From Micromonospora pisi (lineage in GTDB: Bacteria; Actinomycetota; Actinomycetes; Mycobacteriales; Micromonosporaceae): a stretch of DNA of 64,000 nt. The stretch lies in the NCBI RefSeq assembly GCF_003633685.1, contig NZ_RBKT01000001.1, positions 3,596,001 to 3,660,000 on the forward strand. Reading direction: 5' to 3'. Positions 23,586 through 31,860 of the stretch are shown one piece after another (position 1 is the stretch's first letter; every line of letters begins with the position of its first letter). The notes beneath the pieces were generated by a model that saw only the letters and a program-made list of their open reading frames with translations, made no database searches and had not been told where the DNA came from. Both the position numbers and the translations under genes were made by a program.

Positions 23586-24751
23586 TGGGGCACCCCCACG
23601 GTGGTCAGCCAGGCCCTTGCCCGGTGGGCGGCAAGGCCGGCGTCGGGCAGCAGGCCGGCGGCGTCGGCGAGCCGGAAGAGTTCGATCAGGTGCCGGGGAG
23701 ACCGTCCGGAGTGGAGCCCACCGACCATGGTGAAGTGCTCCTGGTGGCCGGCGAGCCAGGCCAGGAAGACGATTCCGGTCTTGTAGTAGTAGGTCGGCGT
23801 ACCGAATATGTGCCGGGCCAGCGGCACCGTCGGCGCGAAGAGCCGGTGGTAACCGTCAAGATCACCCTGGTCCAGCGCGCGCAGCGCGGCGGCGGCGACC
23901 GGGGCGATCGCCGCGAAGACCCCCAGCAGGGCGTCCGAGTAGTCGGCTCCGGGACTGGTGGCGGAGGTGTCGCCCTGGATCAGACTCGGGTAGTTGAAGT
24001 CGTCGCCGGTGTAGAGCCGGACCCCGGCCGGCAGCCGACGACGCAACGCCACCTCGAAGTCGGCGTCCAGCAGCGAGACCTTGATCCCGTCGATCCGGTC
24101 CGCGTGCGCGGCGATCAGCTCCAGCACGGTCTCGGTCGCCGCCGCCGGATCGGAGCTGCCCCAGTAACCGGTCAGCGCCGGGTCGAACATGGCACCGAGC
24201 CAGTGCAGGACGACCGGGGCGTCCGCCTGCCGCAGCAGCTCGTCGTAGACGCTGAGGTAGTCGTCCGGCCCCTGTGCGGTGGCGGCGAGCTGACGACTGC
24301 ACATCAGCACCGGTCGCGCGCCGGCGGCCTGGACGTGGTCCAGCTGCTCGGCGTACGCCTTGCGTACGTCGTCCAGGTGCACCGGACCGTCGGGCAGCTG
24401 GTCGGTGGCGACTCCCGCGACGATCCGGCCACCGACCGCGCGGGCCTCGGCGGCACTGCGCCGGATCAGCTCACGGGTGGTCTGGTAGTCCAGCCCCATC
24501 CCCCGCTGTGCGGTGTCCATCGCCTCGGCCACGCCGAAACCGTGCGACCAGAGGTGGTGCCGGAAGGCCAGGGTGGCGGACCAGTCGAGTTCGGCGGGGG
24601 CGCCGGGGCCGTTCTCGGCGGTCGGGTCGGCCACCACGTGCGCGGCCGCGTACGCGACCCGTGCGGTGAAGCGTGGGCCGGGCGCGACGAACTCCCGCCC
24701 GGCGCCGGTGAAGGTGAACCGGCCGCCGGGCAGCAGGACCGAGTCGCTCAC
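23582..24751 (-). CDS. DUF993-family, dihydrodipicolinate-synthase-like protein
   Basis: 389 residues. The core contains GRIVAGVATDQLPDGPVHLD, LMCSRQLAATAQGPDDYLSV, PVVLHWLGAMFDPALTGYWG and IDGIKVSLLDADFEVALRRR; a lysine in the last segment sits where class I aldolases of the DHDPS fold form a Schiff base. That fold assignment is from motif spacing and family knowledge. GTG 24751 overlaps the oxidoreductase stop (GTGA). The partners suggest a retro-aldol step in catabolism of an unknown carbohydrate. Confidence 0.82.
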   Translation of the reverse strand: MSDSVLLPGGRFTFTGAGREFVAPGPRFTARVAYAAAHVVADPTAENGPGAPAELDWSATLAFRHHLWSHGFGVAEAMDTAQRGMGLDYQTTRELIRRSAAEARAVGGRIVAGVATDQLPDGPVHLDDVRKAYAEQLDHVQAAGARPVLMCSRQLAATAQGPDDYLSVYDELLRQADAPVVLHWLGAMFDPALTGYWGSSDPAAATETVLELIAAHADRIDGIKVSLLDADFEVALRRRLPAGVRLYTGDDFNYPSLIQGDTSATSPGADYSDALLGVFAAIAPVAAAALRALDQGDLDGYHRLFAPTVPLARHIFGTPTYYYKTGIVFLAWLAGHQEHFTMVGGLHSGRSPRHLIELFRLADAAGLLPDAGLAAHRARAWLTTVGVPQ

Positions 24752-25926
24752 TTCGACGGCTCGGCTTGCAGTTCGGGGATCTCGATCCGCCGGCCCTCGC
24801 GGGCGGAGCGGAGCCCCAGCTCGGCGAGTTGGACGCCGCGCGCACCGGCCCAGAGGTCCCAGCTGTACGGCTCGTCCTCCACGACGTGCCGCAGGAACAG
24901 CTCCCACTGTGCCTTGAAGCCGTTGTCGAACTCCTCGTTGTCCGGCACCACCTGCCACTGTGACCGGAAGTCCTCGGTCGCCGGCAGGTCGGGGTTCCAC
25001 ACCGGCTTCGGCGTGGTCGACCGGTGCTGGATGCGGCAGTTGCGCAGCCCGGCGACGGCGCTGCCCTCGGTGCCGTCGACCTGGAACTCGACCAGTTCGT
25101 CGCGGTAGACCCGAACCCCCCAGGATGAGTTGATCTGGGCCACGATCGGGCTGGACTGGCCGGCCCGGTCGATTTCGAAGATGCCGTACGCGGCGTCGTC
25201 GGCGGTCGCCTCGTACGGCTCGCCGGCCTCGTCCCAGCGGGTCGGGATGAGCGTGCTGACGTGTGCCGTCACGGCGTTCACCTGGCCGAAGATCTGCTCC
25301 AGCACGTAGTGCCAGTGCGGGAACATGTCCACCACGATGCCGCCGCCGTCGGCCGCCCGGTAGTTCCAGGACGGACGCTGCGCCGGCTGCCAGTCGCCTT
25401 CGAAGACCCAGTAGCCGAACTCGCCACGGATGGAGAGGATCCGGCCGAAGAAGCCGCCCCGGACCAGCCGGTCGAGCTTGCGCAGACCGGGCAGGAAGAG
25501 CTTGTCCTGTACGACGCCGTGCTTGATGCCGGCGGCGTCGGCGAGCCGGGCCAGTTCGACCGCGCCGGAGAGGTCCTCGGCGGTCGGCTTCTCGGTGTAG
25601 ATGTGCTTGCCGGCCTCGATCGCCAGCCGCAGCGCCTTCTCCCGTTGCGCGGTGACCTGGGAGTCGAAGTAGATCTGGACGTCGGGGCGGGCCAGTCCCG
25701 CGTTCAGGTCCGTGGTCCACTCGGTCAGGCCGTGCCGGTCGGCGATCTCGCGGAGTTTGGTCTCGCTGCGGCCGACCAGCACCAGTTCCGGCCAGAGCCG
25801 GGTGCCGTCGCGCAGTGGCAGGCCGCCCTGTTCGCGGATCGCGAGCAGCGAACGGACGAGGTGCTGGCGGTAGCCCATCCGGCCGGTCACGCCGTTGAGC
25901 ACGATCCCGATAGTGGTACGGGCCAT
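24748..25926 (-). CDS. Gfo/Idh/MocA-family oxidoreductase
   Basis: 392 residues. The Rossmann start TTIGIVLNGVTGRMGYRQHL has a glycine loop; AGKHIYTEKPTAED carries the conserved EKP, and DGGGIVVDMFPHWHYVLEQI the catalytic Asp/His segment. The enzyme should oxidise or reduce a sugar or cyclitol with NAD(P). It is the first gene of a three-gene overlapping operon, divergent from a LacI-family regulator, with operator-like sites between. ATG 25926 has GAGGAGG upstream. Confidence 0.9.
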   Translation of the reverse strand: MARTTIGIVLNGVTGRMGYRQHLVRSLLAIREQGGLPLRDGTRLWPELVLVGRSETKLREIADRHGLTEWTTDLNAGLARPDVQIYFDSQVTAQREKALRLAIEAGKHIYTEKPTAEDLSGAVELARLADAAGIKHGVVQDKLFLPGLRKLDRLVRGGFFGRILSIRGEFGYWVFEGDWQPAQRPSWNYRAADGGGIVVDMFPHWHYVLEQIFGQVNAVTAHVSTLIPTRWDEAGEPYEATADDAAYGIFEIDRAGQSSPIVAQINSSWGVRVYRDELVEFQVDGTEGSAVAGLRNCRIQHRSTTPKPVWNPDLPATEDFRSQWQVVPDNEEFDNGFKAQWELFLRHVVEDEPYSWDLWAGARGVQLAELGLRSAREGRRIEIPELQAEPSK

Positions 25927-25963
25927 GCGGTCGCCTCCTCAGGCTGTCACGGTCGATCCAGGT

Positions 25964-26018
25964 AAGCGCTTTCCCGCGCACGTTACTGGTCTGCACCCGG
26001 ATTCGGCAAGGGCTTTCC
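25964..26018. promoter_or_regulatory. LacI-type operator sites in divergent spacer
   Basis: GGTAAGCGCTTTCC (core AAGCGCTT, a perfect palindrome at 25964-25971) and a second related site CAAGGGCTTTCC (around 26007-26018) lie between the divergent operon and the LacI gene. LacI-family proteins typically bind such CG-centred palindromes, so this is the probable operator pair. Confidence 0.65.
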
Positions 26019-26088
26019 TCGCCCGCGTACCCGCGCGCGCTATCCTCACCTGCAGCCGGCTCAGGGCGGTCGGGGAGAGGTCGGATCG

Positions 26089-27111
26089 ATGGCCACCTTG
26101 GCAGATGTGGCGCGCCGGGCGGGAGTCTCCCCCGCGACCGCGTCCCGAATCATCAACGGCAGCGCGAAGCCGGTGACCGACGCGTTGCGGGAGCGGGTGT
26201 TGGCGGCGGTCGAGGAACTCCAGTACGTCCCGAACGCCCACGCCCAACTACTCGCCCGCAACCACCGCTCCGCCGTCGGCGTCATCGTCCACGACGTCTC
26301 CGACCCCTACTTCGCCGAAATCACCCGCGGCCTGCAACGCGTCGCCACCGAACACGGCCGACTCGTCATCATCTGCAACACCTACCGCGACCCCGACAAA
26401 GAACTCGAATACGTCGAACTCCTCCGCGCCCACCAAGCCGCCGCCATCATCCTCGCCGGCAGCGGCCACCACAACGAAACCTTCACCCACACCCTCGACG
26501 CCAAACTCCGCGTCTACCAAGCCACCGGCGGCCACATCGCCGTCATCGGCCGCCACGAACACACCGGCCACGCCGTCATCCCCGCCAACGAAACCGGCGG
26601 CTACCTCATCGGCACCGAACTCTACGCACTCGGCCACACCCACCTCGGCGTCATCGCCGGCCCCAAACACCTCACCACCACCACCGACCGCCTCACCGGC
26701 CTACGCCACGCCGCCCGCGACCACGGCCACAAACTCCCCACCCGCCACATCGCCTACGCCAACTTCGACCGCGACAGCGGCGCCACCGCCACCGCCCACC
26801 TCCTCGACACCCAACCCCACCTCACCGCCATCGCCGCCCTCAACGACACCATGGCCATCGGCGCCCTCGCCCTGCTGCGCACCCGAGGCATCAAAGTCCC
26901 CGAACAGATCAGCGTCACCGGCTTCGACGACATGCCCATCGCCCGCGACGTCACCCCCACCCTCACCACCGTCCGCCTCCCCCTCGCCGACATGGGCGCC
27001 CGCGCCATGACCCTCGCCCTCCAGGAGCCCGACCCGGCCAACCACCACCAGGTCGAGCACGTGCCGGCGGAACTCATCCGCAGGGAGAGCACCGCGCCAC
27101 CCGCGCGGTAG
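26089..27111 (+). CDS. LacI-family transcriptional regulator
   Basis: 340 residues. The DNA-binding head is complete: ATLADVARRAGVSPATASRI then INGSAKPVTDALRERV; hinge YVPNAHAQLLARN. The periplasmic-binding-like core has VGVIVHDVSDPYFAEITRGL, ALNDTMAIGALALLRTRGI and VTGFDDMPIA. It probably represses the divergent Gfo/DUF993/isomerase operon and itself. Oddly, codons from about 26222 to 27020 end almost always in C (GTC, CTC, ATC, CAC), unlike the head, the last 30 codons and all neighbours, as if the ligand-binding part came from another gene. Confidence 0.93.
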   Translation: MATLADVARRAGVSPATASRIINGSAKPVTDALRERVLAAVEELQYVPNAHAQLLARNHRSAVGVIVHDVSDPYFAEITRGLQRVATEHGRLVIICNTYRDPDKELEYVELLRAHQAAAIILAGSGHHNETFTHTLDAKLRVYQATGGHIAVIGRHEHTGHAVIPANETGGYLIGTELYALGHTHLGVIAGPKHLTTTTDRLTGLRHAARDHGHKLPTRHIAYANFDRDSGATATAHLLDTQPHLTAIAALNDTMAIGALALLRTRGIKVPEQISVTGFDDMPIARDVTPTLTTVRLPLADMGARAMTLALQEPDPANHHQVEHVPAELIRRESTAPPAR

Positions 27112-27162
27112 CCGGAGAAAGACCCAGCAGGGCGAATCGGCCCGGCGGACTTGCGCCAACAC

Positions 27163-27178
27163 TCGAACATGTGTTCGG
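27163..27178. promoter_or_regulatory. LexA (SOS) box
   Basis: TCGAAC-ATGT-GTTCGG matches the actinobacterial SOS box TCGAAC-N4-GTTCGA in 11 of 12 fixed positions. It ends nine bases before the radical SAM start codon, so LexA would block its transcription. The M. tuberculosis homologue Rv2578c is, to my knowledge, in the LexA regulon. Confidence 0.85.
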
Positions 27179-27187
27179 ATCAGGGTC

Positions 27188-28237
27188 ATGCGCTGGGAAA
27201 ACCTTTCCTTCGCCGCGGTCGGGGCCGGGGCGGCCGAAGCGTCAGCGCCGGCGGCACCACCCTTGCCGCTGGCACTGCCCGACGCGGTCGCCCGGACCTT
27301 CGACACCCCCGGCTTCGCCGGGATGACCTTCTACGAGGTGCGCGCGAAGTCGATCATCAATCGGGTTCCCGGCGCCTCCCGCGTGCCGTTCGAGTGGACG
27401 ATCAACCCGTACCGGGGCTGCTCACACAGTTGCGTCTACTGCTTCGCCCGGAACACCCACACCTATCTCGACCTCGACGCGGGGCAGGACTTCGACCGCA
27501 GGGTGGTCGTGAAGGTCAACGCCGGTGAACTGGTCCGGCGCGAGCTGGCCGCGCCGAAGTGGCGCGGCGACCACGTGGCGATGGGCACCAACGTCGACTG
27601 CTACCAGCGGGCCGAGGGCAAGTACCAGCTGATGCCGCAGATCCTGGCCGCGCTGCGCGACTTCGCCAACCCGTTCTCGATCCTCACCAAGGGCACCCTG
27701 CTGCTGCGGGACCTGCCCCTGCTGCGGCAGGCCGCTGCGGTGACCCGGGTCGGCATCTCGTACTCGGTGGGATTCGTCCACGAGGAGCTGTGGCGCTCGG
27801 TCGAGCCGGGAACCCCCAGCCCACGGCGCCGGTTGGACGCGATCAGACAACTGACCGACGCCGGCTTCCGGGTCGGCGTGCTGATGGCCCCGATCCTGCC
27901 CGGCCTCACCGACACCGACGACTCGATCGAGGCGACCGTCTCCGCGCTCGCCGCCGCCGGAGCGGCGAGCGTGACGCCGATCCCGCTGCATCTGCGTCCC
28001 GGTGCCCGCCAGTGGTACGCGAGCTGGCTGGCCCGGGAGCATCCGGCCCTGCTGCCCCGCTACCGCGAGCTGTACGGCAACGGCTCCTACCTGCCCCAGA
28101 GCTACCAGCGGGAGATCGTCGCCCGGGTCCGGATGGCGGCCCGCCGGCACGGTCTGCTCCGCTCCGAACCGGGCGATACCCGACAGGTGCCGACGGCGGC
28201 GGTGCCCGCTCCGGCCGAACAGCTCACCCTGCTCTGA
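27188..28237 (+). CDS. Rv2578c-family radical SAM protein
   Basis: 349 residues. The radical SAM cluster motif is RGCSHSCVYCFAR (CxxxCxxC); PYRGCSH context, GTNVDCYQRAEGKYQLM and ILTKGTLLLRDLPLL are typical of the SplB-like Rv2578c group. It is related to spore photoproduct lyase-type enzymes; the reaction is unknown, and SOS control hints at DNA damage repair. ATG 27188 is nine bases after a LexA box. The N-terminal 30 residues are Ala/Pro-rich. Confidence 0.9.
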   Translation: MRWENLSFAAVGAGAAEASAPAAPPLPLALPDAVARTFDTPGFAGMTFYEVRAKSIINRVPGASRVPFEWTINPYRGCSHSCVYCFARNTHTYLDLDAGQDFDRRVVVKVNAGELVRRELAAPKWRGDHVAMGTNVDCYQRAEGKYQLMPQILAALRDFANPFSILTKGTLLLRDLPLLRQAAAVTRVGISYSVGFVHEELWRSVEPGTPSPRRRLDAIRQLTDAGFRVGVLMAPILPGLTDTDDSIEATVSALAAAGAASVTPIPLHLRPGARQWYASWLAREHPALLPRYRELYGNGSYLPQSYQREIVARVRMAARRHGLLRSEPGDTRQVPTAAVPAPAEQLTLL

Positions 28238-28266
28238 CCGGGTGCCGGCGGAGCTAGAGTCGGCGG

Positions 28267-28674
28267 GTGCGAGATGCCCGACAGATCCTGGTGGACGCCA
28301 AGGTGATCGCCGTGGTCGGCGCCGCCCGCGATCCACGGAAGGCGGCCCACCAGGTGCCACTCCAGATGCAGGGGTACGGCTGGCGGATCATTCCGGTCAA
28401 CCCGGTCGCCGACGAGCTCTTCGGTGAGAAGGTCTACCGGTCGCTGGCCGACATTCCGCATCCGGTCGACCTGGTCGACATCTTCCGCCCCGCCCGGGAC
28501 GCGGTCGAGGTGGTCCGGGCGGCGATCGCGATCGGCGCCCCGGCGGTCTGGTTGCAGCTCGGCATCGTGTCGGCCGAGGCGCGGAAACTGGCCGAGGAGG
28601 CCGGCATCGACTACGTCGAGGACCGCTGCCTGGTGATCGAACGGGCGAACGGCAACCTGAGTCAGCTCCCCTGA
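28267..28674 (+). CDS. CoA-binding (YccU-type) protein
   Basis: 135 residues. The Rossmann CoA-binding fold is shown by KVIAVVGAARDPRKAAHQVP, GYGWRIIPVNP, VDIFRPARDAVEVVRAAI and APAVWLQLGIVSAEARKLAE, ending VEDRCLVIE. This is the stand-alone CoA-binding domain family, of unknown cellular role. GTG 28267 starts 29 bases after the radical SAM gene in the same direction, so the two may share the SOS-controlled transcript. Confidence 0.88.
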   Translation: MRDARQILVDAKVIAVVGAARDPRKAAHQVPLQMQGYGWRIIPVNPVADELFGEKVYRSLADIPHPVDLVDIFRPARDAVEVVRAAIAIGAPAVWLQLGIVSAEARKLAEEAGIDYVEDRCLVIERANGNLSQLP

Positions 28675-28743
28675 TCCGGTTACTGCCCCGTACCGCACCG
28701 TCAACCCCTTTCCTGGTCGCGGCAGCGTGCGGCCGGGGCAGAT

Positions 28744-28758
28744 GTCTACGTAGTAAAC
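28744..28758. promoter_or_regulatory. probable TetR autoregulatory operator
   Basis: GTCTAC-GTA-GTAAAC is a 15-base inverted repeat with one mismatch, ending seven bases ahead of the TetR start codon. Its position implies autorepression. Confidence 0.65.
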
Positions 28759-28765
28759 TTGTCCG

Positions 28766-29446
28766 ATGGTTGGCACCCGGCGGGAGACCGCGACACACCG
28801 TGGGCTCGACCCCGACAAGATCGTGGCGAGTGCACTGGCCGTCGCCGACGCCGAGGGACTGGGGGCGGTGACCATCCGACGCCTGGCCCAGCAGCACGAC
28901 GTCACCCCGATGGCCCTCTACCGGCACTTCCGGGACAAGGACGAACTACTGGACGCGATCGCCGACCGGTTGCTCTCCGCCGTCGCACTGCCCGAACCGG
29001 ACGACCGGCCGTGGCACGAGCAGACCCGGGACGTACTCGCCGCCTTTCTCGCCGCCCTGCGTCCCCACCCGAACGTCGCCCAGCTCACCCTCGCCCGGAT
29101 CCTCACCTCGGCACCCGGGCTCGCCCTGGCCGAGCGGACCCTGGCGCTGCTGCACCAGGCCGGATACCAGACCGACCAGGCGGCCCGGATCGGCCGCCAG
29201 GTCCTCTGCTCGTTGATCACCCTGGTCAGCAACGAACCGGGCGTCGGGCAGCACGGTGACGCCGAAGCCCGTGAGGACGCCGTACGCGCCGAGACGGCCG
29301 GCCTCGCCGCGCTGCCGCCGCGTCGCTACCCCCACGTGGTCGCCGCCGCCGGCGCGCTCACCTCCGTCGACCGTCAGGAGGACTACTACCGGCTCGGTCT
29401 CGATCTCGCCGTCGCCGGCCTGCGCGGGGTGTCGCCGGCCGCCTGA
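28766..29446 (+). CDS. TetR-family transcriptional regulator
   Basis: 226 residues. The N-terminal helix-turn-helix is GAVTIRRLAQQHDVTPMALY with RHFRDKDELLDAI, after LDPDKIVASALAVADAEGLG. The C-terminal part (LAAFLAALRPHPNVAQLTLA, YQTDQAARIGRQVLCSLITL) matches the TetR_C_1-like ligand domain. The ligand is unknown; no divergent target gene lies beside it, so regulation of itself or distant genes is likely. ATG 28766 follows an inverted-repeat operator with little room for a leader. Confidence 0.92.
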   Translation: MVGTRRETATHRGLDPDKIVASALAVADAEGLGAVTIRRLAQQHDVTPMALYRHFRDKDELLDAIADRLLSAVALPEPDDRPWHEQTRDVLAAFLAALRPHPNVAQLTLARILTSAPGLALAERTLALLHQAGYQTDQAARIGRQVLCSLITLVSNEPGVGQHGDAEAREDAVRAETAGLAALPPRRYPHVVAAAGALTSVDRQEDYYRLGLDLAVAGLRGVSPAA

Positions 29447-29543
29447 GGCGTCACCCGTCCTCGTCGGCGGCCGGTCAGTCGACTCATCCGCCGTCCACGG
29501 CTTCCCTGGTCAAGTAGCGTCCGGGACGAGGAGGGCGACAGGT

Positions 29544-30014
29544 ATGAGCTACCCACCACCAGGCGAGGACCCCGATCCCCACCAGCAACCACCGCAGTAC
29601 GGCCCACCCGAGCAGTACGGCCCACCCGAGCAGTACGGCCCACCCGAGCAGTACGGCCAGTACGGCCAGCAGCCCGGGCAGTACGGGTACTACGGCCAAC
29701 CGGGCCAGTACGGGCAGCCGGGCCAGTACGGGCAGCCGCCCGGCGGTTATCCACCCGGTTACGGCCCGCCGACCGGGACCAACGTACTGGCGATCCTGTC
29801 GCTGGTCTTCGCATTCGTCTTCGCGCCGGCCGGCATCGTCCTCGGGCACATCGCCCGCCGGCAGATCAGGCAGAGCGGTGAACAGGGCAACAGCCTGGCC
29901 ACCGCCGGACTGATACTCAGCTACCTCTTCACCGCGTTCTACCTGATCTTCTGCTGCGGCTGGTTGGCGTTGGGCATCTGGGGCGGCGACGACTTCGGCG
30001 GCGGCTCCTACTGA
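29544..30014 (+). CDS. DUF4190 membrane protein with Gln/Tyr/Pro repeats
   Basis: 156 residues. The N-terminal 75 residues are repeats of QYGPPE and QYGQPG; three copies of an 18-bp unit encode the first block. Two helices follow (NVLAILSLVFAFVFAPAG, LATAGLILSYLFTAFYL) around GIVLGHIARRQIRQSGEQGN, the DUF4190 signature. Such proteins are membrane-embedded with a disordered arm; the function is unknown. GAGGAGG precedes ATG 29544. It is a paralogue of the gene at 31091. Confidence 0.88.
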   Translation: MSYPPPGEDPDPHQQPPQYGPPEQYGPPEQYGPPEQYGQYGQQPGQYGYYGQPGQYGQPGQYGQPPGGYPPGYGPPTGTNVLAILSLVFAFVFAPAGIVLGHIARRQIRQSGEQGNSLATAGLILSYLFTAFYLIFCCGWLALGIWGGDDFGGGSY

Positions 30015-30050
30015 ACCGCCCCGGACCGCGCCGACCGACCGGTGCACCGC

Positions 30051-30968
30051 CTACCGGAACTGCGCCTCCCGCACGCTGTTGCCACCGTCGACGACGAGCA
30101 TCTGCCCGGTGATGTACGAGGCCGCCGGGGAGCAGAGGAAGGTGATCGCCGCGGCAACCTCGTCCGGGGTGCCGGGGCGACCGACCGGCGTACCCAGGCC
30201 CTGCTTGAGTTCGGCCATGGTGGATGCGGCGGTGTAGATCGTGCCCGGCGCGACCGCGTTGACCGTGACGCCGTCGGCCACCATCTCCATCGCGAGCGCC
30301 CGGGTCAGCCCCACCACACCGGCCTTCGCCGCGGCGTAGGCCGCCTCGGTCGGCAACGCGTTCACCGGTCCGGCGGTCGCGGAGAGGTTCACGATCCGAC
30401 CCCAGCCCCGCTCGGCCATGCCACCGATGAAGGCACGGCTGCACAGGAAGGCGGTGGTCAGGTTGCGCTCGATCTCACCGTGCCACTCGTCGTAGCTGAG
30501 CTGGGCCACCGGACGCAGCACCTCCGGGCTCGCCCGGCTGGCCAGACCGGCGTTGTTAACCAGCACCTCGACCTCACCGAGCTGCTCGGCGATGGCGTCG
30601 GCGAGCGCGCCCACCTCGGCCTCGTCGGTCAGGTCGGCGACAAACCCGGTCGCCCCCAGCTCGGTGGCCCGGTCGTGGATCCGGCGGGTGGTCGAAACAA
30701 TCGCCACCCGTGCCCCCAGGTCACGCAACCGGCGAGCGGTGGCGTAGCCGATGCCGTCCGCGCTGCCCGCACCGGTGACCAACGCGACCCGCCCGTCGAG
30801 CCGGAGCGTGACGGGTTCGGAGTCGGGCAGGGAGGTCGGCTCGTCGGAGTCGTCGGCCGGGCCGGCGCCCGGCGGGAGAGTCCGGGAACGGCGAGCCAGT
30901 GCGGAGCGCGAAGCGTCCCGCCGAGGTCGGCTGCCGGCACGTTCACCGGCGCGCGCGTCGAATGCCAT
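30051..30968 (-). CDS. SDR-family oxidoreductase (FabG-like)
   Basis: 305 residues with a 55-residue Arg/Ser/Pro-rich N-terminal extension. The SDR core has [20 protein letters not shown] (variant TGxxxxxGxG with a two-residue insertion), VLVNNAG, NLSATAG with the catalytic Ser, and YAAAKAG (YxxxK). It ends with the FabG-like [20 protein letters not shown]. Activity on acyl or steroid-type substrates cannot be decided. ATG 30968 has GCAGGA upstream; the extension is unusual, and a start nearer [13 protein letters not shown] is possible. Confidence 0.88.
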   Translation of the reverse strand: MAFDARAGERAGSRPRRDASRSALARRSRTLPPGAGPADDSDEPTSLPDSEPVTLRLDGRVALVTGAGSADGIGYATARRLRDLGARVAIVSTTRRIHDRATELGATGFVADLTDEAEVGALADAIAEQLGEVEVLVNNAGLASRASPEVLRPVAQLSYDEWHGEIERNLTTAFLCSRAFIGGMAERGWGRIVNLSATAGPVNALPTEAAYAAAKAGVVGLTRALAMEMVADGVTVNAVAPGTIYTAASTMAELKQGLGTPVGRPGTPDEVAAAITFLCSPAASYITGQMLVVDGGNSVREAQFR

Positions 30969-31090
30969 GCCGCGATCCTGCCCGGTCCCGTCAATCCGGG
31001 CAACGCGGCACCCCCTGCGACACGGGGCGGATGTCGGTGGCGATCTCCGACTACCCTGACGGCGCATCCCTGCGTAGACGGAGAGACCTG

Positions 31091-31786
31091 ATGAGCGACC
31101 CCCAGCAGCCCGGCGGCTGGAACGCCCCGCCCGGAAGCGGCCCGCAACCGGAGAGCCCGCAGAGTCCGGCCCCCCAACCCCCGGCCGGCACATCCGAACC
31201 GACCGCGTACGTGAACCCGCCGGCGTACCCGGACCCGACCGCCTACCAGAACCCGGCGGCGTACCAGGATCCGACGGCGTACCAGAACCCGGCGGGGTAC
31301 CAGGCCCCGCCGGCGTACCAGACCCCGCCGGCCTACCAGGCTCCGCCGGCGTACCAGGCCCCGGCCGGCACCCCGGACCCGAACGCCTACCAATACCCGG
31401 CGGGTGCCGTCGATCCGGCGGCCCAGCAGTACCAGCCGGGATATCCCGCTCCGGGCTACCCCGCACCTGGCTACGGCTACACCGCACCGCAGCAGCAGCA
31501 GAACGGGATGGCGGTCGCCTCGCTGGTCGTCTCCATCGTCGGTGTACTCGGGCTCTGCGGCTACGGCCTCGGCGGTTACCTGGGCATCGTCGGCGCGATC
31601 CTCGGCCACGTGGCCAAGCGGCAGATCCGCGAGCGTGGCGAGAGCGGCGGCGGTTTGGCGACCGCTGGCATCATCACCGGTTGGATCGCGGCCGGGATCG
31701 CCGTACTCGCCACCGCGGCGATCATCATCTTCTTCGCCGTCCTCGCGAACAACCCGGACGCCTTCGACTCCTCGTACTCGTACTGA
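31091..31786 (+). CDS. DUF4190 membrane protein with AYQ-P repeats
   Basis: 231 residues. About 135 N-terminal residues consist of [12 protein letters not shown] and AYPDPT-type repeats, then two helices ([40 protein letters not shown]) around [20 protein letters not shown], the DUF4190 motif. It is the same design as the gene at 29544 with a different repeat. GGAGAG precedes ATG 31091. The repeated tail may interact with partners or cell wall; the function is unknown. Confidence 0.88.
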   Translation: MSDPQQPGGWNAPPGSGPQPESPQSPAPQPPAGTSEPTAYVNPPAYPDPTAYQNPAAYQDPTAYQNPAGYQAPPAYQTPPAYQAPPAYQAPAGTPDPNAYQYPAGAVDPAAQQYQPGYPAPGYPAPGYGYTAPQQQQNGMAVASLVVSIVGVLGLCGYGLGGYLGIVGAILGHVAKRQIRERGESGGGLATAGIITGWIAAGIAVLATAAIIIFFAVLANNPDAFDSSYSY

Positions 31787-31860
31787 CCGAGGGCTGTGGC
31801 CGCGCGCCGATCCGACCGGCCGGTGGGAGCACCACCGGGCCGGCCGGTCGAGCGGTCAGC

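Noticed and set aside
23582-25996. 804-codon reading of the DUF993 frame
   Set aside because: The upstream 410 codons are out-of-frame translation of the oxidoreductase; the real gene starts at the 24751 overlap.
26248-26670. Gly/Asp/Val-rich minus-strand frame
   Set aside because: Artefact of the C-ending codons of the LacI gene read in reverse.
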